From Mauremys mutica (lineage: Eukaryota; Chordata; Testudines; Geoemydidae), in contig NC_059082.1 in the NCBI RefSeq assembly GCF_020497125.1, forward strand, positions 54,024,524 through 54,088,523: a DNA stretch of 64,000 nucleotides. Direction: 5' to 3'. The notes below the pieces were generated by a model. The model had not been told where the DNA came from and searched no databases. It saw only the letters and a program-made list of their open reading frames with translations. Shown here in pieces: positions 1 to 10,424 of the stretch. Position numbers and translations under genes: made by a program. How positions within the stretch are numbered: the stretch's first letter is position 1; the number at the start of each line of letters is the position of its first letter.

Positions 1-388
1 CTGTCATTATATATCCCCAGTGGAACAGCTTCAACAAGAAAGAGTGAGACATCAAGCAGAGTGGACTCTGTTAGTCTGGATGGCATTGTGTTCTACACGG
101 CTGAGGTTATGGGACAAGTGATGCTGCTTTTCCACAATTTCAGCCTGTGCACGTCGGCGAAAGCACTCTATGTAGAAGTCCAGTCTTTTGTTTTGACCTT
201 CAGGAGGAATCCACGCAGAATCCTTCTTTTTGTAGTGTTGGTAGGAAGGTTTCTCTGGGTTAGTATGCTGTTCAGAAGTGTGTTGGAAATATTCTTTGAG
301 TGGGAGACATCGAAAGTAGGATTCTAGGTCACCACAGAACTGTATCATGTTTGTGGGGGTGGAGGGGCAGAAGGAGAGGCCCCATGAT
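1..388 (-). pseudogene. Penelope-like element, inverted N-terminal part of the reverse transcriptase ORF
   Basis: Read on the minus strand, an open frame (about 405 down to 52) contains GLSFCPSTPTNMIQFCGDLE followed by S(Y/F)FR and LKEYF. This is like the N-terminal block of Penelope-like polyproteins (LS.GL.FCPTP...DLE.FFR.LRLKEYF). The segment abuts, head to head, the + strand C-terminal half of the same kind of protein at 391. This is a 5' inversion of one insertion or two fragments joined. The central RT catalytic region is missing. It lies in MGRN1 intron 1. Confidence 0.65.
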
Positions 389-390
389 CC

Positions 391-1219
391 ATTGTCTACA
401 GCCAAGCTCTAAGATACAACCGCATTTGCTCCAGTCCATCAGACAGAGACAAACACCTATAAGATCTCTATCAAGCATTCTTAAAACTACAATACCCACC
501 TGCTAAAGTGAAGAAACAGATTGACAGAGCCAGAAGAGTACCCAGAAGTCCCCTACTACAGGACAGGCGCAATAAAGAAAGTAACAGAACATCACTAGCT
601 GTCACCTTCAGCCCCCAACTAAAACCTCTCCAGTGCATCAAGGATCTTCAACCTATCCTGAAGGACGATCCCTCACTCTCACAGATCTTGGGAGACAGGC
701 CAGTCCTCACTTACAGACAGCCCCCAACCTGAAGCAAATACTCACCAGCAACCACTCACCACACAACAAAAACACCAGCCCAAGAACCTATCCTTGCAAC
801 AAAGCCCGTTGCCAACTCTGTCCACATATCTATTCAGGGGACACCATCATAGGATCTAATCACATCAGCCACATCAGCAGGGGCTCGTTCACCTGCACAT
901 CTACAAATGTGATATATGCCATCATGTGCCAGCAATGCCCCTCTGCCATGTACATTGGCCAAACCGGACACCCTCTACGCAAAAGAATAAATGGACACAA
1001 ATCAGACGTCAAGAATTATAACATTCAAAAACCAGTGGGAGAACGCTTCAACCTCCCTGGACACTCAATTACAGACCTAAAAGTCGCAATTCTTCAACAA
1101 GAAACTTCAAAAACAGACTCCTATGAGAAACTGAAGAACTGGAATTAATTTGCAAATTGGACGCCATTAAATTAGGCATGAATAAAGACTGGGAGTGGAT
1201 GGGTCATTACACAAACTAA
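391..1219 (+). pseudogene. Penelope-like element, C-terminal RT and GIY-YIG endonuclease (broken)
   Basis: Frame 1 opens at 391 with IVYSQALRYNRICS, then RARRVPRSPLLQ and TFSPQLKPLQCIKDLQPILK, typical of the Penelope RT thumb. A stop lies at 460-462. A shift of frame occurs in a C5 run at 721-725. The next frame carries a Cys-rich linker (CNKARCQLC) and the GIY-YIG nuclease: VIYAIMC, MYIGQTGHPLRKRINGHKSD, then LPGHS. A second shift near 1137-1142 leads to LICKLDAIKLGMNKDWEW and a stop at 1217-1219, the normal C-terminus. Penelope-like elements use this nuclease to nick the target for target-primed reverse transcription. The copy is dead. Confidence 0.85.
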
Positions 1220-1353
1220 AAACTATTTCCCCATGCTAATTTTTCCCCTCACTGTTACTCACACCTTCTTGTCAACTGTTTGAAATGGGCCATCCTGATT
1301 ATCACTGCAAAAGTTTTTTTCTCCTGCTGATAATAGCCCACCTTAATTGATTT

Positions 1354-1537
1354 GGGGGGGAGGGATAGCTCAGTGGTTTGAGCATTGGCCTGCTAAACCC
1401 AGGGTTGTGAGTTCAATCCTTGAGGGGGCCACTTAGGGATCTGGGGCAAAAATTGGTCCTGCTAGTGAAGGCAGGGGGCTGGACTCAATGACCTTTCAAG
1501 GTCCCTTCCAGTTCTAGGAGATTGGTATATCTCCAAT
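1354..1537 (+). mobile_element. tRNA-derived SINE with CR1-like tail (tortoise Pol III / Cry type)
   Basis: The tRNA-like head has an A box (TAGCTCAGTGG) and a B box (GGTTGTGAGTTCAATCC). The tail (GGACTCAATGACCTTTCAAG, GTCCCTTCCAGTTCTA) matches the 3' end of CR1 LINEs, which provide the reverse transcriptase. Flanks AATTGATT (left) and AATTATTATT (right) look like a decayed target duplication within the Penelope 3' UTR. Confidence 0.85.
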
Positions 1538-1640
1538 TATTATTAGTCTCGTTAGAGTTGGTATGGCAACCCCCATCTTTTCATGTTTTTATTTATATAT
1601 ATATATCCCTACTTTATTTTCTACTCCATGCATCTGATGA

Positions 1641-1822
1641 ATCATAGAATATCAGGGTTGGAAGGGACCTCAGGAGGTCATCTAGTCCAACCCCCTGCTC
1701 AAAGCAGGACCAGTCATTGGACAGATTTTTGCCCCATATCCCTAAGTGGCCCCCTCAAGGATTGAACTCACAACACTGGGTTTAGCAGGCCAATGCTCAA
1801 ACCACTGAGCTATCCCTCTGGT
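1641..1822 (-). mobile_element. tRNA-derived SINE, inverted relative to the copy at 1354
   Basis: The same SINE family read on the minus strand, from GAGGGATAGCTCAGTGG near 1817 down to the CR1-like end ATATTCTATGAT at 1641. Together with the + copy it forms an inverted pair about 100 bp apart. It sits exactly between CTGATGA and TTTTAGCCCAC of the Penelope 3' UTR. Confidence 0.88.
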
Positions 1823-1898
1823 TTTAGCCCACAAAAGCGTATGTCAAAATAAATTTGTTAGTCTCTAAGGTGCCACAAGTACTCCTCGTTCTTTTTTC

Positions 1899-2489
1899 TA
1901 AAAGGGCCATAACTCATAGAAATGTAGTTTTAACTTTGACCAAAATGGTCAGAAAGCTTCTAAATCCAATTAATGTAGCTTGGTGCTCAAATTGTACTGT
2001 TTTGGAAAGTTCAGGAAATATTTAGCCCCAGGTGATATGCATTTTCCTGTATTTTTCTGCCTTCGGTTAAAGCAAAGTTTGTAGTTCTATGACAGTGTGA
2101 ACTTGTTTGTACCATGTAATACCTCAAAGTACTTGTCATTATTTGTAGAATGGACTGATTGGAGAGAAGTTTTTCTGTCTATTTTTATGCAGTTAGGCAG
2201 ATCAGGCCTACCCCCTTATTATAAAACATACTTTTGATATATGCTCTAAAGCTCCTGTGGTACAACTGTAAATTATCTTCTTGCTATCACTGAATACAAC
2301 AGTACGTGTAAATGGCGTCTAAGTCTCATTAGTGTTATATAAGGGCTGTAGAATGCTTTGAACGTACCTTGTGAATAACGAAGTATAACCACTTACTCTT
2401 ATGTAATTCCTACATATAACAATGAGCTAGTGAAAGTCTAATGCAACACCCCTTCAAGCTATATTTACTCACAAAAATAGTCAAAGTAA
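1899..2489. other. Intron 1 sequence with no recognised feature
   Basis: AT-rich sequence. I see no conserved ORF, tRNA-like box or terminal inverted repeat here. Confidence 0.5.
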
Positions 2490-2960
2490 TTTGCAGATAG
2501 TTGAAACATTTCTACTCCCCCTCAGAATCTGTGTCTGATGAGTTCGTTAGTCTGTTGCTACCCTTGTCACTGTCCTAGCTGCATGCGTTGGAGCACACCA
2601 AATCTTCCCTGCAACATTTGCATCTCCTTGTTGCACTGGTACATTCTCAGCCACATTGCACAAAGGTGAGGATGGCTTCTGGAGCAGGCGGCAGCACCAT
2701 CGTGTTCAGGACAAGATGTCCCGTGCTGTCTATCACCCATCTGTTGCAGACGGAACAAGTGAAGATACTGAACTGTTGCATGATTCCATATGGCTGACTG
2801 ATGATTTGCATTTTTCAGGTGCTCTCTGAAGAAGGCCATTTTTGGTGGCAGTTTCTCATGTGTTTTGTTCTTCTTAGCACAAATCTCATTGCACACGTTA
2901 TCCAGAGATGCTTGCCTCTTCCTTTGGCTGTTTTGTGTGGAGCAAGGCAGGTGCCTCACT
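2490..2960 (-). pseudogene. Cys-rich (CXC-like) coding remnant of unknown origin
   Basis: On the minus strand one frame reads ...LPPAPEAILTFVQCG, stop, ECTSATRRCKCCREDLVCSN, ACS, stop, DSDKGSN. The spacing of Cys residues (CT..T.RCKC...LVCS.ACS) resembles CXC-type metal-binding repeats seen at the C-terminus of some transposon-associated proteins. Another minus frame is open for 130 aa but looks like a shadow. Stops within the conserved part mean it is not functional. I cannot name the parent gene. Confidence 0.35.
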
Positions 2961-3895
2961 CATTCCCACAAGAAACACAATAGGTGCAGCTGCCTGACTG
3001 GAGTGGGGGGGCAGGGAGAGGAGGTTCCTGTTTGTGGGTAGCTAAGCAGAGACAGGCACCTCCCTGCAGCCTGAACTTACCTACCTATCTCAGAGAGAGG
3101 GAAAAGGCTTAGCACACACCCCTCTCCTTGGCATCTCCAATTGGCAAGCTTCATTGGCTCCCTGCCTAGTGAGCTGGCTTTTGTGAATTGCCTTCTAAGG
3201 TGTCGCTCTCTTCCCATTCATTGTATAGGGAGACAAGGCCCCTAACTCAGGCTTTGTGGATTGTAGTGTTGCTCCTGATTTTTTTTTCTAGGTGCCTAAA
3301 AGTTGGGCATTGCAATGCCTAAGTCCTTTTGTGGATCTGGGCCAAAGTGTCTAATGGGCATCCATCCTAGTTAGCAAACTCAGTTAGAAACCAGAGGGGT
3401 ATGGAGGCATGCTTTCACTGTACTATTCTGGTTCCATAGTGTCACCATAGTGTCGAGATACTTAAAGGGATTGCCTAGGCTTCTCCCAAATACTGACTTA
3501 ACTCACTTGGATTCTGTCCTGGAGCATCACTTGCTTCTCTCCAAACCCTGTATGCATTACCCTGTTGTTTGCCTCCTTAGCTTCCTCCTCTGATCAAGCT
3601 GCTGAGCTCTAGTTTCCAGCCACTGGGCCAAAGGGTTGAGCATAATCCTTTAGCACAGCTGGCAATTGTTAACAAGACTTGGCCAGCAGCAAAGAGCGAG
3701 AGATGCTAGTCATTCACAAGACGTTCTAGCTCCTGCTTTTTTAAATAAACATTCCTTCTATTGAAGCAAATACTGTGTACAAGGAGTATGGCAAACTTCT
3801 GCTATCGCTAGTAGGCGTTTTGTTTTTATAAGCAGAGGCCTCTAACACTTACAATTTGACACACATTGACTTCAGTAGGACTATTCATGTAGAAT
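2961..3895. other. Intron 1 sequence, possible old repeat, nothing named
   Basis: The stretch around 3050-3350 has the look of a decayed interspersed repeat (CAGAGAGAGG... to AGTCCTTTTGTGGATCTGGG) but I could not define ends. No ORF with family resemblance. Confidence 0.35.
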
Positions 3896-5545
3896 TTATT
3901 CCTACTCGGTCCTTCATTGAAGGAGTGCATGAGTAGGTGCATCATAGGGGCAGGCTCACCGCCCCATCATGCAGCTTTCTCTGTCTCATCGTTCCATGGG
4001 CTTCTGACTACGTTTCGTGCCATTTTTCAACTGCCCCTGTGAACAGTGTGCCCGCCATCTCTGCCTGAAAGCATGGATTGCTGCACTGCTCTCCAGTGAT
4101 GTGCTGAGCGTTATGAACACAGCGCAGCTGATCCTGCAGTATTTCATGAGCTGTGACTCTGAACAAGAATCTGTGCTGCCAGCCCTGCTGTGTGCCATGG
4201 AAAGAAACAATTCAAGACTGATGTTGGCATTCATGGAGCAGCTGCACACGGTGGACTGTCACTACTGGACTCAGGAAACAAGCACTGAGTGGTGGGATCG
4301 TACTGTGATGCAGGTATGGGATGAGGAGCAGTGGCTGCAGAACTTTCAGATGCACAAAGCCACCTTCCTTGAACTCTGTGCGGAGCTCACTCCTGCCCTG
4401 CGGCGCAAGGCCACCAATATGAGAGCTGCCCTCACAGTGGAAAAGCACGTGGCGATCACTGTGTGAAAGCTGGCAACTCCAGACGTCTACCGGTCACTCA
4501 CAAGTCAGTTTGGAGTTGGTGATGCAAGTGTGCAGGGCCATTAATTGCTTCCTGCTGCAAAGGACTGATGCTGAGCAATGTGCAGGAAACAGTGCATGGT
4601 TTTGCTGCAATGGGATTCCCTAACTGCAGTGGGGCGATAGATGGAAGCCATATCCCAGTTTTGGCCCCAGAGCACCTTGCGACGGAGTGCATCAACAGAA
4701 AGGGCTACTTCTCTATGGTATTGCAGGTGTTGGAGGATGAGCAGGGTCATTTCACTGACATCAATGTAGGGTGGTCAAGGAGGGTGCATGGCCCACTCAT
4801 CTTCAGGAACACTGGCCTGTATAGAAAGCTGCATGCAGGGACTTTCTTTCCAGACCAGAAGATTCCAATGGGGGATGTTGAAATGCCAATCGTGATTTTG
4901 GGAGACCCAGCCTACCCCTTACCTAAGTTCCCTCTAAGCCACACAGCAGGCTATCAAGGGCTGAACAGATGTGCAGCCACAGGGGCCTGGACTGGAGAGG
5001 AGAGTGGCGCCTCTGCCCCGGCCCCAGAGGAGCCACAGCCAGGGAGAGGTGCCTTTTCCCCTGGTCCCAGAGCTGCTGCAGTGCGAGAGGGCTGTGCAGA
5101 GTCCTCTCTCCTCACCACAGCCCTGGGGTAGCCTGCACCCCAAACCCCTCATCCCTGGCCCCACCCCAGAGCCTGCACCCTCCCCACACTCTTAACACCC
5201 TGCCCCAGCCCTGAGCCCCCTCCCACACCCTGAACCCCTGATCTCTGGCCCCAACCCAGAGCCCTCACCACCCCACACCCAACCCTCTGCCCCAACCCTA
5301 AACTCCCTCTCATACCCTGAACCCTGCATCCCTAGCCCCACCCCAGAGCCCCCACCCTCAGCTGGAGCCCAAACCCCCTCGCCCCCCCCGCCACACATCA
5401 CTTCCATATTAGTGCACATAACAAAATTAATTCTGCACATGGATGTAATTAATTAGAGGGAACATTGCCCATTTCCCCCATAGCTCATGAAGCCTTACTC
5501 CGGAATCCTGAACAGCAGCAAGGAGCGCTTCAATGACAGTTCTTC
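3896..5545 (+). pseudogene. PIF/Harbinger transposase pseudogene, interrupted
   Basis: Frame 0 from about 4017 gives the N-terminal region (VMQVWDEEQWLQNFQM, ELTPALRRKATNMRAALTVE) and stops at 4464-4466, where a Trp codon of the family motif (AITV-W-KLATPDVYRS) is TGA. After a frame change near 4545 the DDE domain follows: GFPNCSGAIDGSHIPVLAPE (first Asp), FTDINVGWSRRVHG (second Asp), IVILGDPAYPL. The frame is then cut by about 540 bp of another repeat and resumes at about 5468 with LMKPYSGILNSSKERFN. The third acidic residue would lie downstream, where the similarity ends. The element has no recognisable right end. The family cuts and pastes DNA at TWA sites. Confidence 0.85.
4922..5467. mobile_element. 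C-rich DNA-transposon-like insertion inside the Harbinger transposase
   Basis: The ends are inverted: AAGTTCCCTCTAA near 4925 and TTAGAGGGAACATT near 5454. The interior is a degenerate tandem of CCCTGAACCCC / CCCCAGAGCC units. The transposase reading resumes right after it, so this is a later insertion. I could not make out a clear target duplication. Confidence 0.65.
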
Positions 5546-6515
5546 TGAAGTAATTATGTAAGATAGACCAGGGCTAAGAGTGTCACGGGTGGAACAGATA
5601 CTTCAGCATATGTACTTAGCACATATTCTAAGGGACCAATAAAGGTAAAGAGGCCCATTAACACCCCTGTAGTCATAGGACAAAAATGGGGGTTAATGGC
5701 TTACAGGCGGTTGTAATAAGCCATAAATCCCGTGTCTTTATTAAGACCATGATTATTAGTGTCTAGCAAAGTTATGAATTTAAGCTCCAAGGTTCATCTT
5801 TTGAAAGTGTTGGGCGGGTTTCCTTTGTGGATGAGGCCGGATAGGTCAGACATAGAGTGATCGCTTTGTGAAAAATGTTCACCTGCTTAAATTTTCCTGA
5901 CTCTTGCACACTGTATTATGAATCTGTCACCACAGGTAACTGCCATCTTTGATTTGTTAGGTAACCATCTAGCACTAATTTAGTATATTTCCCCAAGTAC
6001 CCCCAAGAGCTTCTGATGCTGTTCTGGCTCTTTTCCTCTTAACTCCTATAAACCCCTTGCCCTATGCTCTCTAGGATTTGCACAGTCCTGTGTTTCTTGC
6101 TTGGAATGTCTGCCTTTCAATGAGCACTTTACGTGCATGTGCACTCACTCTTACATCTACTAGTTGCCCTACGGGAGGAGTGGAGGAATAGTGTTTGGGG
6201 TCACATAATGGCTGTCCTCTGGACCATGCACCTCTGGCTCAAGGCAGACCCTTACTACTTTAAGGCAGAAGCGCCATCCGCAGAGCAAGAATTCACATTT
6301 TGACTTGGAAGTCCTCCCCAGTTTTGGATGGCATATACAGCCTGCCGTCAGTAGGGCAAGGTTTATTTATAGACTTCTCTGTAGCACTGAGTGCCTCACA
6401 CATTCATTATCCTTCCAACACCCATCTGAGTTAGGGCTGTGATATTGTCAGATATCTTGCAAGCTAAGTGAGGTCAGGCCTGGGCAGTACTTGTGAATGA
6501 GAGGACTTTAGGGCA
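5546..6515. other. Intron 1 sequence with no recognised feature
   Basis: No repeat ends, tRNA-like boxes or conserved coding similarity seen. Confidence 0.5.
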
Positions 6516-6825
6516 GTGGTTATCAGCCTTTTTTTGTTTGCAGACCCCCAAAAAATGTTGAATGAAAATTGGGCCGGCTCTACCATTTTTGCCACCCCAA
6601 GCAACAACAAAAAAAAAAAAGGCCACCCGAACTGCCGAAGGAAAAAAAAAAAAAAGCTGCCCGGACTGTGCCGCCCAAAGCATGGACAGGATGCCCCTTA
6701 GCATGTGCCACCTCAGACAGGTGCCTGGAGCTGGCCCTGAATGGAGATGCGGACCCCTTTGGAAATCTTAGATATAGTCTGCAGACCTCCAGGGGCCCAA
6801 TGACCACAGGTTGAAAACCACTGTT
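6516..6825. mobile_element. hAT-type nonautonomous element
   Basis: Terminal inverted repeats CAGTGGTTATCAGCC (left) and GGTTGAAAACCACTG (right) are of the hAT/Charlie style. The interior has the short consensus GCAGACC..., and another element is nested at about 6571-6737. Eight-base flanks are only partly alike. Confidence 0.7.
6571..6737. mobile_element. Small hAT-like MITE nested in the 6516 element
   Basis: The ends GGGCCGGCTCTACCA and GGTGCCTGGAGCTGGCCCTG are inverted copies of each other. The same family occurs complete at 10700-10907. It includes two A-rich runs (6608-6620 and 6640-6654). Confidence 0.6.
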
Positions 6826-6861
6826 CTGTGGTAACAACAACCTTTCATGGATCCCTTAGAC

Positions 6862-7664
6862 CAGGGGTCTCAAACTCAATTTACCTTAGGGCCAGCGTCA
6901 GTCCTCAAATCGTCCAGTAATGTCACTCATGCCGCCCAGAACCCGCTCCCCACCTGCCTAAGGCTCTGGGAGGGAGTTTGGGTGAGGGAGGAGGTCTGGG
7001 GTATGGGATTGGGGTGCAGGCTCTAGGAGAGTTTGGATGCAGAAGGGGTGAGAGGTTGGGCTCTGGGAGGGAGTTTGGGTGGGGGAGGGGATCTGGGGTG
7101 CAGAATCTGGGATGGAGTTTGGGTGCTGGGTGCAGGCTCTAGGCTGGGGCAGAGGGTGGGGATGCAGGAGGAGGAGGTGGGGTTGCAGGCTCTGGGAGGG
7201 AGTTTGGGGGCTGGGGGGTGTTTGGGGAGGGGGTGCAGGCTCTGGAAGGGAGTTTGCGGGCGGGAGGGGGTATGTGGGGCAGGGGTGGGGATGCAGGCTC
7301 TGGGAGGGTGTCAAGGGGTGCAGTGCTTACCTGGGGCTCCAAGGTGGGGCGGGCTGGGGGGACTGCAGGCTGGGGGGACTCCACCCCTGCAGCTTCCCAT
7401 TGGCCGCAGGGGCGCTCGGGGCGGGGGCAGTGTGCGGAGGCACAGCCCTGCCCTGGGGCTGCAGGGAGGGGCCAGCAGCTCCGCCTGGTGGTGGGCGGGG
7501 CCACAGGCCATTTTAAATCGCCCAGGGGACGCATAGGGGGAGGAGTGCCTGGAGGCGGGGACTAAGGGAGAGACCCGGTCCCAAAATTTCTGGAGCCCTG
7601 CGGCCCACATTGGGGAGGTTCTCAGGCCGCAGATGGCCTGCCGGCCGGGACTTTGAGACCCTTG
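6862..7664. mobile_element. hAT-type nonautonomous element, G-rich, 803 bp
   Basis: Starts CAGGGGTCTCAAACTCAATT and ends GGGACTTTGAGACCCTTG, inverted repeats of the hAT type. Flanking octamers are CCTTAGAC (6854-6861) and CCTTAGAA (7665-7672), a 7/8 target duplication. The interior is a degenerate GGGTGCAGGCTCTGGGAGGG-like tandem, which creates long spurious ORFs. The same family is present at 52083-53072. Confidence 0.85.
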
Positions 7665-7672
7665 CCTTAGAA

Positions 7673-7728
7673 ATAGTCTGCAGACCATCAGGGGTCTGTG
7701 GACCACAGATTGAGAACCACTGCCCTAG
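7673..7728. mobile_element. Right-end fragment of a hAT element of the 6516 family
   Basis: ATAGTCTGCAGACCATCAGG to GATTGAGAACCACTG repeats the right end of the 6516 element. The 803-bp element landed just to its left, so an older hAT copy was probably the target. Confidence 0.6.
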
Positions 7729-9794
7729 GTAAAATCCTGGGTGCTCCAGGGTGTAATATAGTGGAGGAGAGATTCTTTACTGAGTACCGAACAGATGCTC
7801 TAGCTTGCAATTAGAGGGTGGCTGTGTTGCTAGGTGGGCCATCTTCTGGATGAGAACAAAAACAGATCCTAATCGTTTGTGGACATTAAAGATCCTAATA
7901 GCACTTCTCAGAAGTGTGAAAATACTAGCTGCAATGTCCTGGCCAGATTACAGTCGGCCAATTCTGTTTCACCTTCCTAAAATCCCTCCTGCAGTTCCAG
8001 TTGGCTATGATATTCTGCCTCACTTCTCATCCGGAACTGCTACGTAGCGTAGCATTGCTGTGCTCTTTTGAACAGCTACTGGGGCTGCATTTCAGTGGTG
8101 GGCAAAGTGATCCATATGGGGATAGTGCCTGCTCCTGCAAACCTTACTCACACGAGTAAGTCTATGCAAGGTTGCTTCATGGTTGTATAAAGCACTTTGA
8201 GTTCCTGTGGGAGGAAAAAGCACCATGGATGCTCTGATGAGGCTACTAAAGGATACAACCTCCTTTGAATATATGGGGATTTGTGTACAGTAATGTTAAT
8301 GTGAACTGCACATAAATCCAGATTCATTGAGATGAGCTATAACCCCGTTAACACGTCCCATTCATAGAATACCAAACCAGAGTCAAGAGCAAGCCATCTG
8401 ACACTGAGCCAGGATAATCAGCCACTGCAATTCTGAGATTTCTTGCAGAGGATTTTTCCTTGGAGTTAATCAGATCAAATGCATCAAAACATCCTCCTGC
8501 TTGACCTACTTAAAATGTAAAATTGATTCCTAAATCCTGCTTTCACAAACCACAGCATAAGCATAAATATCACAATGCATCCTTGGCTGGGTGGCAATAT
8601 TGAGCAGAAAATCTGGCTTGGATTTGTAACCGGAATAGCTTTTCCTTTTGCTGCTAGTTGCCTGGGGGGTCTGTGGTTTGGGATACCTCAATACTGCCAT
8701 GCTGCTGCAGTGGACTTGGTACCAGCTAGATTGTGGACCTAGGCGAAGCTTGTGATTGGTGTATCCAGGGAGCAGGCTTGTTTTTAAAACACAAACATCT
8801 GGAGGCCTGTGAGCTTGTTAGCTGAACTCAGCAGTGGGGAGCTCATCATAAAGTGATACCAGCTGTGCACGGTTTAAAAAAAAAAAAAAAAAAAAAGCCT
8901 TTCTTGGAGCCAAAAGGAACCAATATAATTGAAAAAGCAGAAACCTTTCATGAAACCCCTCTTGTTTTTAGAGAGCAGCTCACCAGTTCTGGTAGCCAGA
9001 TGGATGGAGAATCCCGCCCATCAAATTCCTCTCCTTCCTCTCCATAACCTTCCAGATGCAGTCATTCTAGGTAGTGCTCTTTTGAGGGGCCCAAAATTCC
9101 TGTATATTGCACCGAGCCAAGACAGTGAAGCTATATTCGGCCCATTTCCTTTCTCATTTTGGGTGTGGAAAAGCCCCATTTCAAAACTGCGGGAAGATGG
9201 CTTGGATGGGGCTTAATAGGTCTGTGCCACCTTTTACTTCTCTGTGCTGTGAACATGTGACAGCTGCATTTGAGAGCCGCAGTTGCCCAAAGCGGCTAGC
9301 TCTTTTCTGCAAGTGACTAGATTGAGTGTGGCATTGTGAGTAATTCAGTTACTGCTGGAGGGGGGGGAGGGGTTCAGTGACCTTGCTCCCAGCTTCCTCT
9401 CACACCGTTTGCCACCTCAGTGCATCCCCTTGAAATGGAATTAGATGAATCTGTGGTGAGGGAAAGTTGTGTTCAGTGTTGGGGTTTATCTCTTACAGAT
9501 GTCTGTGTTTTTTACTGTTATAGCCATCTGTGTTTAATCAAGGAGAGCATCTGTGTGGGTTACCTCTAGCACCCTATCTGTAAAGACAATGTTTTTTCAC
9601 TCCTCTGACTGTATGAGGAACTACATTCATGGGATCTGAAAGGAAATGTGTCTGTTCCTCATTGGCTAGGCAGATGGCGGACCTTGAAAATGAGGATGGA
9701 AAGTGGGAGAATTCCCAGAATTCAGCAGTGTTGTAAAGAATCTGCCCCTTTCCTTCCTTGGGGGGAGAAACTTATGATAGGGTTAACAACCCTG
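7729..9794. other. Intron 1 sequence; only a poly(A) run stands out
   Basis: No gene or definable repeat. A run of about 21 A lies at 8876-8896 after GTGCACGGTTT; it may be the tail of an old retroposon but no body is recognisable. Confidence 0.45.
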
Positions 9795-9935
9795 TAATAC
9801 ATTGATTCCAAGGCCATGAGGCCCCACTGTGGTCATCTCATCTGCCCGCCTGTATGACACAGGCCAGAGACTGTCCGTGATGTAAGTCCCATTTGAAGTA
9901 GGGCATATTTTTATGAAAAAGTCCAGTGACTTGTT
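9795..9935 (-). mobile_element. CR1 LINE 3'-end fragment
   Basis: Read on the minus strand, this resembles the 3' end of an old CR1 subfamily (..GACACAGGCCAGAGACT.., ..CCAAGGCCATGAGG..). The same block is seen at 36706-36910. No coding part remains. Confidence 0.55.
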
Positions 9936-10177
9936 TTCTGTAGGGTTCTGGTTGCTGCTTCTTGCCCAGTGCTGTTGGCGCTGACTCCACATGATGCAGC
10001 GTTGCCAGGAGCTGTCTAATGCGGCTCTGTGATTTATGGCTGTTGCCTAAAAAAAAGTCTTGTTTGTGTCTTATGCTCCCCCGTTCAGCCGCCTTCCCCC
10101 CAGCTAAAAGCTGCACATTTCTGCCATGCTCCAGGAATGAATCTCACATGAATTTGTTAATTTTTTTCTCTTTCCAG

Positions 10178-10296
10178 GAAACTACTTTGCAAGTCACTTT
10201 TTCATGGGAGGTGAGAAGTTTGATACCCCACATCCCGAGGGTTACCTCTTTGGTGAGAACATGGATTTAAACTTCCTGGGGAACAGACCCGTTCAG
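10178..10296 (+). CDS. MGRN1: MGRN1 internal exon (exon 2 by comparison with the human gene)
   Basis: MGRN1 is a RING E3 ubiquitin ligase involved in endosomal trafficking (TSG101) and melanocortin signalling. The exon reads GA + 39 codons, starting NYFASHFFMGGEKFDTPHPE and ending ...FLGNRPVQ, which is the first part of the conserved N-terminal domain shared by MGRN1 and RNF157. PHPEGYL and the FPYVTPAPHEPVK that follows in the next exon fit MGRN1 rather than RNF157. The acceptor is a good polypyrimidine tract followed by CAG at 10175-10177. The exon starts in phase 2 (last two bases of a Gly codon) and ends in phase 0. The donor is CAG|GCAAGT, a GC donor; the nearest GT would add four bases and break the frame. 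The preceding exon with the start codon is not in the window. Confidence 0.95.
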
Positions 10297-10302
10297 GCAA
10301 GT
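10297..10302 (+). promoter_or_regulatory. MGRN1: Non-canonical GC 5' splice site of MGRN1 intron 2
   Basis: The exon must end at CAG (10294-10296) to join in frame with the next exon, which begins TTT CCC TAT. The intron therefore begins GCAAGT. GC donors usually carry an otherwise strong consensus (AG|GCAAGT), as here. A sequencing or assembly error changing GT to GC cannot be excluded from one read of the locus. Confidence 0.85.
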
Positions 10303-10424
10303 TCACATGCACTGTTAATTTCACATCTGTATGTGTCTGTCAGTAGGCAACCCAGCTTTGATACTTACCCAGGAGGTGACTGAGCATTGTCTTGGAGGTG
10401 GTGCACAGTACTAGGGGATCAGGA

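Larger units (their letters stand above)
1220..1898 (+). mobile_element. Penelope-like element 3' untranslated region, split by two SINEs
   Basis: After the stop at 1219 the sequence resembles the 3' part of the element: pieces 1220-1353, about 1538-1640 and 1823-1898, separated by two SINEs in opposite orientation. It ends with AAATTTGTTAGTCTCTAAGG and a run up to TTCTTTTTTC. The same 3' tail appears at 11246-11280. CTGATGA at 1634-1640 and GCCCACAAAAG at 1827-1837 would flank a hairpin in an uninterrupted copy. Confidence 0.6.

Noticed and set aside
1358..1430. Possible tRNA gene (A and B boxes)
   Set aside because: The boxes are the head of a SINE; the rest of a tRNA cloverleaf is absent and a CR1-like tail follows.
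7033..7706. Several long open frames (115-167 aa) on both strands
   Set aside because: They come from the G-rich tandem inside a hAT element and have low-complexity translations with no family resemblance.
1..10177. MGRN1 first exon or CpG-island promoter
   Set aside because: The GC-rich parts are transposon interiors poor in CpG order; no start-codon exon with the conserved N-terminus was found.
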